Below, piece after piece: positions 35,151-46,842 of a DNA stretch of 64,000 nucleotides. The stretch is from contig NC_089434.1 of assembly GCF_026210795.1 (NCBI RefSeq), forward strand, positions 5,664,095 through 5,728,094. Reading direction: 5' to 3'. This DNA is from Rhizophagus irregularis. Lineage: Eukaryota; Glomeromycota; Glomeromycetes; Glomerales; Glomeraceae. The notes under the pieces are model-generated. The model made no database searches. It saw only the letters and a list, made by a program, of their open reading frames with translations, and had not been told where the DNA came from. Position numbers and translations under genes: made by a program. Position 1 is the stretch's first letter. Every line of letters starts with the position of its first letter.

Positions 35151-35796
35151 TATGCCACACCAAATAAAGAAAATGATGACACATTTGATTTCCATTTTAA
35201 GGCTTAGTGATAATCGTGTATAATATAAGCAAGAAGATAGTATGTCTCGTGACTTTCATCAAATGAAAAATTATTAATCGCGTATTACATAAGCATAATT
35301 TTTGCTCAACGAATTCGTTTAACGCGCTCAACATTAATTCAACTTTTGAAAATTAACATTAAATCAATCCAAGATGTAAAATTAATAAAATTAATTAATT
35401 TTTTTTCGCATTAGTAAGTCGTAATAAATAAATGTTAATTTTTACGTAAGAATAATACCGGGCCTAATTTACAAAATTTTTAATCACTTTTAATGGCTAA
35501 TTTTTTTTTTTGTACGATGGAAAACAATGGAAGATCGACATTTTAATCACTTTTAATGGACAAGAGACGGAGTTTTACGAATTCTCTGTTTTGTGAATTT
35601 TATGATATAATATCATGAATCAACAAAATCATTTTGAAATGGTGTTACATTAAAAATTGTACTAATAATTAAAAAATGAAATGATGTAATATCATGATAA
35701 TTGAATGGCATAATTAGAATTGTTACAAGAACTTTCTCGCATTTTTTTGATAATCAATACTAATTAATAATCAATACATATTTTTTTTTATCAAAT
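35151..35796. other. AT-rich spacer between transposase and trihelix gene
   Basis: No gene. TTTTAATCACTTTTAATGG occurs twice (about 35480 and 35540). Presumably it holds the 3' end of the transposase transcript and the promoter of the next gene. Confidence 0.45.
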
Positions 35797-36708
35797 ATGT
35801 TTCCAAATATTCTAAACAATTTTTTAACAAAATTTCAAACAATGTCCTCATCTTCAACTGATTCAACCACCGTCAATGATACCAATACCATCAATGTCAA
35901 TACTACCTCCATTTTCGACACTATAACTTATTCTTCCGGCCGGGTGGAGTGGTCGGATGACCAAATCGCAGTTTTGATTGAGCAGCGGAGGTCAAGAAAC
36001 TTCGAGTACCATTATCAAATTGCAGGAAGAAGTAGAAAAAGATTCTGGAATTCCGTTGCGAATAAAGTAAATGAGAGGTGTGGAAGCAATTATTCGGGCA
36101 AACAGTGCCAAACAAAATTCAATGGATTAGTGACCAGTTATCACGTGAGTTAAATATTAATAAAAATTTGTTGTAATAGTAATTTTAATACTTATTTAAC
36201 ACTTAATACTTTAGGATCAATTATTAGTGATTGCAAACGATCCGAGAGGGGCAAGAAGCCGTGCTGGTGCCATTTATTTTGAAGTCATGAATACACGGTT
36301 TTGGGAAAAACCAGGTAAGAACTTTTAAATCTAACAACATTACATAATCAACAAAATGATTATATTAAAGAGGTAAATTGTTTTATTTAATATGATTTAA
36401 TATGTTTCTAGATGATCAGTTTGTACAGGCTTCAATTGGTGTTAATAAAACTCAACACAGACGAAACAATAGAAGGAATGGTATGTAAAGTATAAAAGTT
36501 TAATCAAATTATAAATTTTTATTGATTTTCTTAATATTTTATAGCACGTGGGAGCCGGAATACTCAAAATACGAATACGAATACTCAAAATACAGAAGAT
36601 CGAAATGGTAAGTACAAAATTTATTAATTTTTTTTTCTTTTTTAGTCGTAAATACAAAATTTATTAATTTCTTTTCCTTTTTTAGTCGATGATGATAATA
36701 ATGAATGA
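35797..36708 (+). CDS. trihelix/SANT-like DNA-binding protein, left copy
   Basis: Exon 1 encodes a Ser/Thr/Asn-rich start and VEWSDDQIAVLIEQRRS, FWNSVANKVNERCG and KQCQTKFNGLVTSYH, the three-helix pattern of Myb/SANT-like (trihelix) domains. It ends at about 36144. Further short exons give LLVIANDPRGARSRAGAIYF, DDQFVQASIGVNKTQHRRN, GSRNTQNTNTNTQNTEDRN and VDDDNNE, with GT-AG introns. The stop is TGA 36706-36708. The first exon is the same in both copies, which suggests it is still constrained or recently copied. A role in binding the element ends is inference. Confidence 0.7.
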
Positions 36709-37099
36709 GTTTTTATTTTCTATCATTTTTTCACAATTGTTTATTATCATTTATTATCATTATCATTTTATTATCATTTGTTAGCTTTTTGTTATACACC
36801 ATTGATTATAATATCACTAATACACACACCACCCGATCAACCCTCAATCTATCATATCACTTATTATTGTTCACAATCGTTTATTATCGTTTATGAAAGT
36901 GGCGAGGAAAAGTTAAGGGGAGGGTATTACCAAATAAAAAAGTCTTCAAATAATGCTAAACTTAATGCGGAATATTTTTAAAATGTATAATTATTAATAA
37001 TTTGAGCTCTATTAGCAACTGTAACTTTGATAAGAATTACAAGCAAAAAATATTTGTGGTAATTCTAAAATTTTGAATATCTTGTATTTTGGTACTTAC

Positions 37100-37176
37100 G
37101 TCCCATTCAAATGTTAATACATTAGCTTTAATAGGTACGCACCATTCCGGAGCTTCAAAATCTTCCCAACAAATCT
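37100..37176 (-). other. exon ICWEDFEAPEWCVPIKANV, left copy
   Basis: A minus-strand exon with good acceptor and donor. EAPEWCVPIKANVLTFEWD recalls the stretch ahead of the DPPW motif in fungal MT-A70-type adenine methyltransferases (PxWCxPIxADVxxF). No DPPW follows in the element, so this is at most a fragment. The exon before it may be the frame with KDLIEKALIFSGAENFDDS (about 37180-37320). Confidence 0.4.
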
Positions 37177-37379
37177 CTGTAATTATATAAAATTAGTATG
37201 ATTTGATGCAAGAATCAAATAATACTTAATAATTGATACATGACTATCATCAAAATTTTCAGCGCCGCTAAAAATTAAAGCCTTTTCTATAAGATCCTTA
37301 AATGATATCCAATGCTCTTAAAAATTGTTTTCGTTATGCTAATTAATTTATTGGTCCCTTTCAATTACTGATCATCTGG

Positions 37380-37645
37380 CAGACTGCCATACACCAATTT
37401 TTTTGTTCGTTCGTCCAGATCGCTAAAAAAAGAAAAGGGAACGTTAATTACGTTCCCCCTTGAAGTAAAAACTAAAAAAGAACGAAACATACCTTTGTTT
37501 CGTTCAAGTTCCTGGGTGTTCGGCTTGTTCGTTCGTCCAGGTCACTAAAAAAAGAAAAGGGAACGTTAATTACATTCCCTGGAAGTAAAAACAAAGAAAA
37601 AGAACGAACTTTATTTTGGTTCGTTCGTTTAAGAAAGCCTGGTCG
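37380..37645. repeat. tandem repeat with GGGAACGTTAATTACGTTCCC units, left copy
   Basis: About 105-bp units each contain GTTCGTTCGTCCAG, an intron-like AAAAAAGAAAAGGGAACG and GAACGAA(A/C). Two and a half copies are present. Read on the minus strand they look like repeated small exons (DLDERTK). Mirrored at 45900-46160. Confidence 0.6.
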
Positions 37646-38393
37646 TTCAAATTACCAATCCAAAAAGCCGATATCTACAAAAAAAAAGAAGTAAAAAAGA
37701 AAAAAGTTAAAAAAGATTATCATTTGGCACACAAACCATAATTGACTAGTCCGATCAGCCGATTCTTCGTTACCGTTGGTCAATAGTGTGACGATTCATG
37801 ACCAATATTAACAATATTCTTCAACCGGTATTATTGATAATATTTTTACAAAAAAATATCAAAATGATATTATTGTATAAATATATATATATTATTAAGA
37901 TATAAAAATTTCTTATAAAAAACCTATTTCTCCTATAGAGAAACAAACCATTTGGTTAAATATTAAGCCGAGTATTTAGTAAGTTTTTTTTTAATTATAT
38001 TTAAAAAAAAAAGAAATTATCTTTAATATTTTGTGTATATTTCTTATTTGGTTTTTTTTATTATTTGAAATTTTTCTCATATAATATCTATTATTTTACT
38101 GTCTACTCCAATTTTACCAACAAATCTAAGTAATGTTGATATCTTCCAATGTTTTACATGTAAAGGTTTAAATTAGCGTAATACAATAATACGTATATAT
38201 AATATTTTTTGTAAAGATTTGTATAAACTCCCAAAAATGTTTATAAATGAATTCAAAAAAATATTGGTTTTTTTTCAAATTCATCACTTCACCAAAACCA
38301 GATCAAAAGCTGTTGCTGTAACTTGTACAGAAAGCCAGTTTTTTGCCACATTTGGCAGTAGCTGTGAATGAGTACTGGCCAAAAATATTATTA

Positions 38394-38601
38394 TGAATTT
38401 AGAACAAGATTTTGGAAGAGGCCAGGTAATTATATTATAATAAAATTTTATAATTAATATTACATTCTATTTTACGTTCACATTTTAAATTTGATAAATT
38501 TGATCAATTTTAGTTACGCGTGACAATCGTAGGAGAAGGAGAAACTTACCTACGTATCGTAGAAGAAGATAATTATTTTTATTTTTTTATTTATTAAGTG
38601 A
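38394..38601 (+). other. possible two-exon small gene, left copy
   Basis: MNLEQDFGRGQ is followed by a plausible GT-AG intron and LRVTIVGEGETYLRIVEEDN, ending near 38600. It is short and without recognisable domain. The same sequence is present in the right copy near 44965-45170. Confidence 0.3.
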
Positions 38602-38926
38602 ATAGCTAGGCCCAGTCCGTACCAAATATCGGCTGGAGACTTACGTTTTTTTGGGCTGTAACTGATACTGACGTTCATGCCGTACAGCCTGGATACTATT
38701 TTATAGTAAAATAGTAGCGAACAAGTATCAAATGTGTATTTTTTATTAAGTTATAATAAAAATTAGAATTTACTTTAATTTTTAACATAAAAATTGTAAA
38801 TAATAAAAAAATCTGCTTTCCCAAACTTAAAAGAAAAGGTGTTAATATTATTTTTGATTATTCAATAGTATCACATGCCCTTGTATACGTTCTACTGCAT
38901 ACGCAGCTTTAACGATCAAATAGTAA

Positions 38927-39060
38927 TAATATTACGCAGGTTTACAGTCTCGTAAATTTTCAAAATATTTTAACCGTAATATTACGCAGGTTTACAGTCT
39001 CGTAAATTTTTGAAATATTTTAACCGTAATATTACGCAGGTTTACAGTTTCGTCACTAAA
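38927..39060 (+). repeat. 50-bp tandem repeat, about 2.7 copies, left copy
   Basis: Units begin AATATTACGCAGGTTTACAG at 38928, 38978 and 39028. Mirrored at about 44511-44640 in the right copy. Confidence 0.85.
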
Positions 39061-39482
39061 ATCACATGACATTTATGCATGTATATTAATAACCAATTAA
39101 AATCGCTTTGATTACATGTGATATCTAAAATTAATGCGCGATTTTTTTTGTTTATTTTCAAAAATACACTTTTCTCTTCTTACTTATCTTTTATTAACGC
39201 TTTACGGTTCGTCTCTTCTTTTCTCTTTTATCCAAGTATACTTTACTTATCTTTTACAATATTAACAATACTTTGGCACTTTAGTTTATATATTTAATAT
39301 AGTAAGACATACTCATCTACTATATACAAAAGAAAAGAATAAAAAAAAGGAAAAAATGTACCCCTACCCACATACAAAAAAGAGAAAATTCTCTTTTAAA
39401 TAAATAGTGGAACTGTTAAGCAAGGTATGAAAATAGGATATACGCGTATTTTTCATATTTTTCTTTACAATAGTGGTTTGAG

Positions 39483-39660
39483 TCTTTCTTTGTGGTATAA
39501 GTGTGAATATATTTTTCAACGGCCATGTATCTATTGCTTGTTAAATATATTTGCAATTTCTTGTCTTTCTTTGTTAGACTGTGGTATTACAATATGAAGT
39601 GTGAATATATTTTTCAACGGCCATGTATCTATTGCTTGTTAAATATATTTGCAATTTCTT
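39483..39660 (+). repeat. 98-bp tandem duplication, left copy
   Basis: GTCTTTCTTT...GTGTGAATATATTTTTCAAC...TTGCAATTTCTT occurs twice, offset by 98 bp (GTGTGAAT at 39501 and 39599). Mirrored at about 43890-44075. Confidence 0.85.
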
Positions 39661-39820
39661 TTGTAATATTTGCTTTAGCCTGGAGGAAAATGTTATGAAA
39701 TAGGGCTGGATATTTTATGACATTTTCTGCCTTCCAATTACTTTGTCCGGGGTAGCCTGACAATTTGTCGTTGTCCGTCAGTTGTAGCAACCAGCATTTT
39801 TTTACGATTTTAAGAAACAA
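39635..39820 (-). other. small conserved frame YPGQSNWKAENV, left copy
   Basis: The minus-strand frame reads LSGYPGQSNWKAENVIKY and ALFHNIFLQAKANITKEI. The ATG-starting form is seen in the right copy at 43762-43929, where one base is missing and the first residues differ. It may be an exon of a larger gene. Function is unknown. Confidence 0.35.
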
Positions 39821-40089
39821 AACTTTTTCAAAAATTTAATAAAGAAAGAACTAACTTAAAAATATTATTTTATTATTCTTTACAAAACGCTGGCGCTGGA
39901 GTATTTTTTCTCTCGCTTATCAAATCCCAACATGTCCAAAGACTAATCATGTAGTACGCTGTGGTCTGGAACCACCTGAGATTTTTGACTACCTAGGGAT
40001 GAAGTTGTAGGATACTTGTACCCGATAGGCTAGCCTCCTCTGACTTAGGGTCTCATTAATCGGGAGATGAGGTGGTTCCTAAGTACCTT

Positions 40090-40440
40090 CCACATCAAGG
40101 GCGGACATTTTTTGATACTGTGCGTCAAGGTGGTAATCCTATATCTGCGAATTCAAGAAAAAAAACTCTAAATCAAAAGAATTTGGAAGCAACACATATC
40201 AAGGTAATCTAAGCATTCTTTTTAAAAAAATTTAATCAAAAATTAATTTGGTTTATATATAGTAAACTCAAGAAAAAGAAGATCTAATCATATATCTTCA
40301 GAAGAATATGAGAGTAACGCACATCAAGGTAATTTAAATATTTATTTTTTTTATTTATTAAAGAAAAATAATTAACAAGATCTATTTTCTCTTTAAACAG
40401 CAAACTTCAAAAAAAGAGGTGAAATAAATACAAAGGTATA
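40090..40440 (+). other. possible repeated-exon gene, left copy
   Basis: Three successive segments with similar sense: NSRKKTLNQKNLEATH, NSRKRRSNHISSEEYESNAH and ANFKKRGEINTK, each ending in CA(A)G|GTAAT or a similar donor and separated by intron-like AT-rich DNA. The repeated module suggests exon duplication. Mirrored at about 43120-43470. Confidence 0.3.
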
Positions 40441-40904
40441 TTTTTTTACTAATTTTTATTTATATTTTCTTTTTTTCTAACCTACTAACGTTTGTTTTTA
40501 CTAATATATTTTACTACTAAACATACTAATAACATTTTCTATTACTAACCATTTTTTACTAACATTTTTTTAATACTATTCTTTTTCTTTTACGAATACA
40601 TTATTCATACTAATATCTTTATTACTAAAATACTATTTCTTTCTTTTAAATATTAAACAGATAAAAATAAGCGCCATTTGTAGATAACAGATATCTAATT
40701 ATTTATATAGCTATATAGAATAATATATTTTTTTGTAATCTTTTTTATTATTAATTAAAAAACAATAAAACTTTTAATTTAATTGAAAATAAGAATAAAA
40801 TTTGTGTAATAAAATTTTACTTTAGCCCGAATTAAAATTAAAAATTAATCTGAAATTATAATTTTGCCCAGATTAAATTATAATATTATATGAAAAAATT
40901 ATCT

Positions 40905-41225
40905 ATCGTATTGTCAGATAAATGTACGATATGTATCCTATATTTACCCGATATCTATATAACATGTGTCCGATATTATACTGACCAATATCTATATGAT
41001 ATTTATACGACATGTATAAGATATGTGCCCGATATTATACTACCCGATATATGTGTAATATGTGCACGATATCTATAATATATATCACCGAACTTCTGCA
41101 TAAACATTACAGATATCAGGTACCCGATATGTGTGTAATTGTTGCATATCGTATACATATCATATACATATCCTACATATATCTGATACCCGATATGCAA
41201 CCGATAGCCTCGATTTTGACCTGTG
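40905..41225. repeat. inner subterminal repeat array and terminus, left copy
   Basis: Many CCCGATAT, ACCCGATATGTG and related units end in CGATTTTGACCTGTG at 41225. This is an intact CAC...-type terminus. The overlapping frames encoded by these repeats are not genes. Confidence 0.8.
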
Positions 41226-41500
41226 AACATGCGTGCTTTCAAAGTTTCATTTAATTCATCTTCATTTTCTGGAACCCTTCACACATAATTAATGGTTCCT
41301 AAATAATTGCCTTGATGATATCTAAAAAAATAAAATAAATAAAATTACATTATTGTTTATATATTTTATAAAAATTATTTTTTATATCAAATACTAATAC
41401 TAACCTATATACACCTATTGGAAATGTGAGCTGCAATTCTTTTATGAACCGATATCGTTTCATAATATCAATTGGAAGATATTGCTTATAGTGCTCCTAA
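41226..41500 (-). pseudogene. trapped two-exon gene fragment
   Basis: Exon 1 (about 41497-41405) reads EHYKQYLPIDIMKRYRFIKE and LQLTFPIGVYR. A GT-AG intron follows, then exon 2 (41321-41226) reads YHQGNYLGTINYV, a TGA, and RVPENEDELNETLKARM. Exon 2 is cut by the terminus of the left element and exon 1 runs into GATC repeats. I do not recognise the parent gene. Confidence 0.55.
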
Positions 41501-42320
41501 CAGATCGATCAGATCAGATTTTACTAGATTCAATCTGATCTGAAATTATAAATCTATCTGATCTGATCTGATCTGAATCAGATCGGTTTAAATTTAATCT
41601 AAATCAGATCAGATCGTATCAGATTTTACTTGGGATTCAATCTGCTGATCTGAAATTAATTAAAGTTGATCTCGATCGATCTCGAATCAGATCGGTTTAA
41701 ATTTAATCTAAATCAGATCAGATTTAATTAGATTCAAATCTGATCTGATCTGATTCGAAACTGATTAAATCTGATCTGATCTGAATCTGATCTGATCTGA
41801 TTTGAATCTGATTTGAATCTGAATAAATATATTATAAATTCTAAAGCTATAATTTGTAAATATGTAATTCGGCCAGAATTATGCACTTAACTCCGGCAGG
41901 AATTATTTAATTTCCTAAAAAGGAAATTTAGGTTACACAAAATTCCAAATTGGTTCCTATAAAAATCGATTTTTGTGGAACGGCTATCGCCAAAAAAGGA
42001 AATGAACGACATATCCGTTTTGGCTGGAGTTTAAAATTATGAATTAATTCCAGCCGGCATTATGAATTCGGCTGAAATTATTAGTTAAATCAAATCTGAG
42101 ATCTGAATCAAATCTGTCAGATCAAATCTGATCAGATTCAGATTTTAAATAAGCCTAATCTGAATCTGATCTGATCTGATCTGATTTGATTTGAAGTTAA
42201 TCTGATTTGTTCAAATCAAATTTTTTTTGATCTGAATCTGAACTGCAGATTAAATTTATTTGATCTGATCTGAATCTGACAGATCAGATTCAGATCAAAT
42301 CTGATCAGATCAGATTTTTT
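41500..42320. repeat. GATCTGA satellite-like repeats with inserted element
   Basis: Two blocks (about 41500-41830 and 42085-42320) of TGATCTGATCTGAATC-type repeats in both orientations. Between them, about 41865-42080, lies a different sequence with GGCCAGAATTATG, GCCGGCATTATG and GGCTGAAATTAT motifs and an AAATTTCC/GGAAATTT palindrome. Similar GGC(C/T)GAAATTAT motifs occur near 15190 and 58050. Confidence 0.6.
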
Positions 42321-42339
42321 TCGGAAGCGTGCCTTGGAG

Positions 42340-42665
42340 TCAAAATCGAGGCTATCGGTTGCATATCGGGTACCAGATATATGTAGGATATGTATATGAT
42401 ATGTATACGATATGCAACAATTACACACATATCGGGTACCTGATATCTGTAATGTTTATGCAGAAGTTCGGTGATATATATTATAGATATCGTGCACATA
42501 TTACACATATATCGGGTAGTATAATATCGGGCACATATCTTATACATGTCGTATAAATATCATATAGATATTGGTCAGTATAATATCGGACACATGTTAT
42601 ATAGATATCGGGTAAATATAGGATACATATCGTACATTTATCTGACAATACGATAGATAATTTTT
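42340..42665. repeat. inner subterminal repeat array, right copy
   Basis: Mirror of the array at 40905-41220, with the same ATATCGGGTACC-type units. The frames across it are not genes. Confidence 0.75.
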
Positions 42666-43761
42666 TCATATAATATTATAATTTAATCTGGGCAAAATTA
42701 TAATTTCAGATTAATTTTTAATTTTAATTCGGGCTAAAGTAAAATTTTATTACACAAATTTTATTCTTATTTTCAATTAAATTAAAAGTTTTATTGTTTT
42801 TTAATTAATAATAAAAAAGATTACAAAAAAATATATTATTCTATATAGCTATATAAATAATTAGATATCTGTTATCTACAAATGGCGCTTATTTTTATCT
42901 GTTTAATATTTAAAAGAAAGAAATAGTATTTTAGTAATAAAGATATTAGTATGAATAATGTATTCGTAAAAGAAAAAGAATAGTATTAAAAAAATGTTAG
43001 TAAAAAATGGTTAGTAATAGAAAATGTTATTAGTATGTTTAGTAGTAAAATATATTAGTAAAAACAAACGTTAGTAGGTTAGAAAAAAGAAAATATAAAT
43101 AAAAATTAGTAAAAAAATATACCTTTGTATTTATTTCACCTCTTTTTTTGAAGTTTGCTGTTTAAAGAGAAAATAGATCTTGTTAATTATTTTTCTTTAA
43201 TAAATAAAAAAAATAAATATTTAAATTACCTTGATGTGCGTTACTCTCATATTCTTCTGAAGATATATGATTAGATCTTCTTTTTTCTTGAGTTTACTAT
43301 ATATAAACCAAATTAATTTTTGATTAAATTTTTTTTAAAAAGAATGCTTAGATTACCTTGATATGTGTTGCTTCCAAATTCTTTTGATTTAGAGTTTTTT
43401 TCTTGAATTCGCAGATATAGGATTACCACCTTGACGCACAGTATCAAAAAATGTCCGCCCTTGATGTGGAAGGTACTTAGGAACCACCTCATCTCCCGAT
43501 TAATGAGACCCTAAGTCAGAGGAGGCTAGCCTATCGGGTACAAGTACCCTACAACTTCATCCCTAGGTAGTCAAAAATCTCAGGTGGTTCCAGACCACAG
43601 CGTACTACATGATTAGTCTTTGGACATGTTGGGATTTGATAAGTGAGAGAAAAAATACTCCAGCGCCAGCGTTTTGTAAAGAATAATAAAATAATATTTT
43701 TAAGTTAGTTCTTTCTTTATTAAATTTTTGAAAAAGTTTTGTTTCTTAAAATCGTAAAAAA

Positions 43762-43929
43762 ATGCTGGTTGCTACAACTGACGGACAACGACAAATTGTC
43801 AGGTACCCCGGACAAAGTAATTGGAAGGCAGAAAATGTCATAAAATATCCAGCCCTATTTCATAACATTTTCCTCCAGGCTAAAGCAAATATTACAAAAG
43901 AAATTGCAAATATATTTAACAAGCAATAG
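43762..43929 (+). other. small conserved frame, right copy
   Basis: A 55-codon ATG frame beginning MLVATTDGQRQIVRYPGQSN. It shares all but its first residues with the left-copy frame at 39635-39820, because one base differs between the copies. Function unknown. Confidence 0.35.
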
Positions 43930-45899
43930 ATACATGGCCGTTGAAAAATATATTCACACTTCATATTGTAATACCACAGTCTAACAAAGAAAGACAAGAA
44001 ATTGCAAATATATTTAACAAGCAATAGATACATGGCCGTTGAAAAATATATTCGCACTTATACCACAAAGAAAGACTCAAACCACTATTGTAAAGAAAAA
44101 TATGAAAAATACGCGTATATCCTATTTTCATACCTTGCTTAACAGTTCCACTATTTATTTAAAAGAGAATTTTCTCTTTTTTGTATGTGGGTAGGGGTAC
44201 ATTTTTTCCTTTTTTTTATTCTTTTCTTTTGTATATAGTAGATGAGTATGTCTTACTATATTAAATATATAAACTAAAGTGCCAAAGTATTGTTAATATT
44301 GTAAAAGATAAGTAAAGTATACTTGGATAAAAGAGAAAAGAAGAGACGAACCGTAAAGCGTTAATAAAAGATAAGTAAGAAGAGAAAAGTGTATTTTTGA
44401 AAATAAACAAAAAAAATCGCGCATTAATTTTAGATATCACATGTAATCAAAGCGATTTTAATTGGTTATTAATATACATGCATAAATGTCATGTGATTTT
44501 AGTGACGAAACTGTAAACCTGCGTAATATTACGGTTAAAATATTTCAAAAATTTACGAGACTGTAAACCTGCGTAATATTACGGTTAAAATATTTTGAAA
44601 ATTTACGAGACTGTAAACCTGCGTAATATTATTACTATTTGATCGTTAAAGCTGCGTATGCAGTAGAACGTATACAAGGGCATGTGATACTATTGAATAA
44701 TCAAAAATAATATTAACACCTTTTCTTTTAAGTTTGGGAAAGCAGATTTTTTTATTATTTACAATTTTTATGTTAAAAATTAAAGTAAATTCTAATTTTT
44801 ATTATAACTTAATAAAAAATACACATTTGATACTTGTTCGCTACTATTTTACTATAAAATAGTATCCAGGCTGTACGGCATGAACGTCAGTATCAGTTAC
44901 AGCCCAAAAAAACGTAAGTCTCCAGCCGATATTTGGTACGGACTGGGCCTAGCTATTCACTTAATAAATAAAAAAATAAAAATAATTATCTTCTTCTACG
45001 ATACGTAGGTAAGTTTCTCCTTCTCCTACGATCGTCACGCGTAACTAAAATTGATCAAATTTATCAAATTTAAAATGTGAACGTAAAATAGAATGTAATA
45101 TTAATTATAAAATTTTATTATAATATAATTACCTGGCCTCTTCCAAAATCTTGTTCTAAATTCATAATAATATTTTTGGCCAGTACTCATTCACAGCTAC
45201 TGCCAAATGTGGCAAAAAACTGGCTTTCTGTACAAGTTACAGCAACAGCTTTTGATCTGGTTTTGGTGAAGTGATGAATTTGAAAAAAAACCAATATTTT
45301 TTTGAATTCATTTATAAACATTTTTGGGAGTTTATACAAATCTTTACAAAAAATATTATATATACGTATTATTGTATTACGCTAATTTAAACCTTTACAT
45401 GTAAAACATTGGAAGATATCAACATTACTTAGATTTGTTGGTAAAATTGGAGTAGACAGTAAAATAATAGATATTATATGAGAAAAATTTCAAATAATAA
45501 AAAAAACCAAATAAGAAATATACACAAAATATTAAAGATAATTTCTTTTTTTTTTAAATATAATTAAAAAAAAACTTACTAAATACTCGGCTTAATATTT
45601 AACCAAATGGTTTGTTTCTCTATAGGAGAAATAGGTTTTTTATAAGAAATTTTTATATCTTAATAATATATATATATTTATACAATAATATCATTTTGAT
45701 ATTTTTTTGTAAAAATATTATCAATAATACCGGTTGAAGAATATTGTTAATATTGGTCATGAATCGTCACACTATTGACCAACGGTAACGAAGAATCGGC
45801 TGATCGGACTAGTCAATTATGGTTTGTGTGCCAAATGATAATCTTTTTTAACTTTTTTCTTTTTTACTTCTTTTTTTTGTAGATATCGGCTTTTTGGAT

Positions 45900-46160
45900 T
45901 GGTAATTTGAACGACCAGGCTCTTAAACGAACGACAAAATAAAGTTCGTTCTTTTTCTTTGTTTTTACTTCCAGGGAATGTAATTAACGTTCCCTTTTCT
46001 TTTTTTAGTGACCTGGACGAACGAACAAGCCGAACACCCAGGAACTTGAACGAAACAAAGGTATGTTTCGTTCTTTTTTAGTTTTTACTTCAAGGGAACG
46101 TAATTAACGTTCCCTTTTCTTTTTTTAGCGATCTGGACGAACGAACAAAAAAATTGGTGT
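45900..46160. repeat. tandem repeat with GGGAACGTAATTAACGTTCCC-type units, right copy
   Basis: Mirror of 37380-37645, with small differences between the copies. On this strand the units resemble exons bounded by TTTTTTTAG and GTATGTTTCG. Confidence 0.6.
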
Positions 46161-46374
46161 ATGGCAGTCTGCCAGATGATCAGTAATTGAAAGGGACCAA
46201 TAAATTAATTAGCATAACGAAAACAATTTTTAAGAGCATTGGATATCATTTAAGGATCTTATAGAAAAGGCTTTAATTTTTAGCGGCGCTGAAAATTTTG
46301 ATGATAGTCATGTATCAATTATTAAGTATTATTTGATTCTTGCATCAAATCATACTAATTTTATATAATTACAG

Positions 46375-46451
46375 AGATTTGTTGGGAAGATTTTGAAGCT
46401 CCGGAATGGTGCGTACCTATTAAAGCTAATGTATTAACATTTGAATGGGAC
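46375..46451 (+). other. exon ICWEDFEAPEWCVPIKANV, right copy
   Basis: The same exon as at 37100-37176, with identical coding sense. The preceding frame with KDLIEKALIFSGAENFDDS ends near 46370. No methyltransferase catalytic motif follows. Confidence 0.4.
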
Positions 46452-46842
46452 GTAAGTACCAAAATACAAGATATTCAAAATTTTAGAATTACCACAAATA
46501 TTTTTTGCTTGTAATTCTTATCAAAGTTACAGTTGCTAATAGAGCTCAAATTATTAATAATTATACATTTTAAAAATATTCCGCATTAAGTTTAGCATTA
46601 TTTGAAGACTTTTTTATTTGGTAATACCCTCCCCTTAACTTTTCCTCGCCACTTTCATAAACGATAATAAACGATTGTGAACAATAATAAGTGATATGAT
46701 AGATTGAGGGTTGATCGGGTGGTGTGTGTATTAGTGATATTATAATCAATGGTGTATAACAAAAAGCTAACAAATGATAATAAAATGATAATGATAATAA
46801 ATGATAATAAACAATTGTGAAAAAATGATAGAAAATAAAAAC

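Larger units (their letters stand above)
28034..41225 (+). mobile_element. CACTA/Plavaka-like element, left copy
   Basis: Starts CACAGGTCAAAAAACG and ends CGATTTTGACCTGTG, so this copy has both termini (12-bp inverted repeat CACAGGTCAAAA). Arrays of ATATCGGGTACC-like units lie inside both ends, as in CACTA subterminal regions. It encodes a Tnp2/Plavaka-type transposase, a trihelix-like protein, an acidic Ser-rich protein in divergent orientation and smaller frames. Non-coding blocks fill the rest. The 3-bp flanks (TTA and AAC) do not match. Confidence 0.85.
41226..42339. other. spacer between the two element copies
   Basis: Not part of the inverted arms. It contains a two-exon gene fragment on the minus strand (41226-41500), GATCTGA repeats, and a MITE-like insert. 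It marks DNA from another locus trapped between the two elements. Confidence 0.7.

Noticed and set aside
36442-36981. Frames overlapping the 3' exons of the trihelix gene (also 46570-47109)
   Set aside because: Mirror-image open frames in A/T-rich intron and downstream sequence, without support.
40890-41254. Tyr/Ile/Cys-rich frames over the subterminal arrays (also 42216-42669 and 10554-10895)
   Set aside because: They are translations of ATATCGGGTACC-type repeats, not genes.
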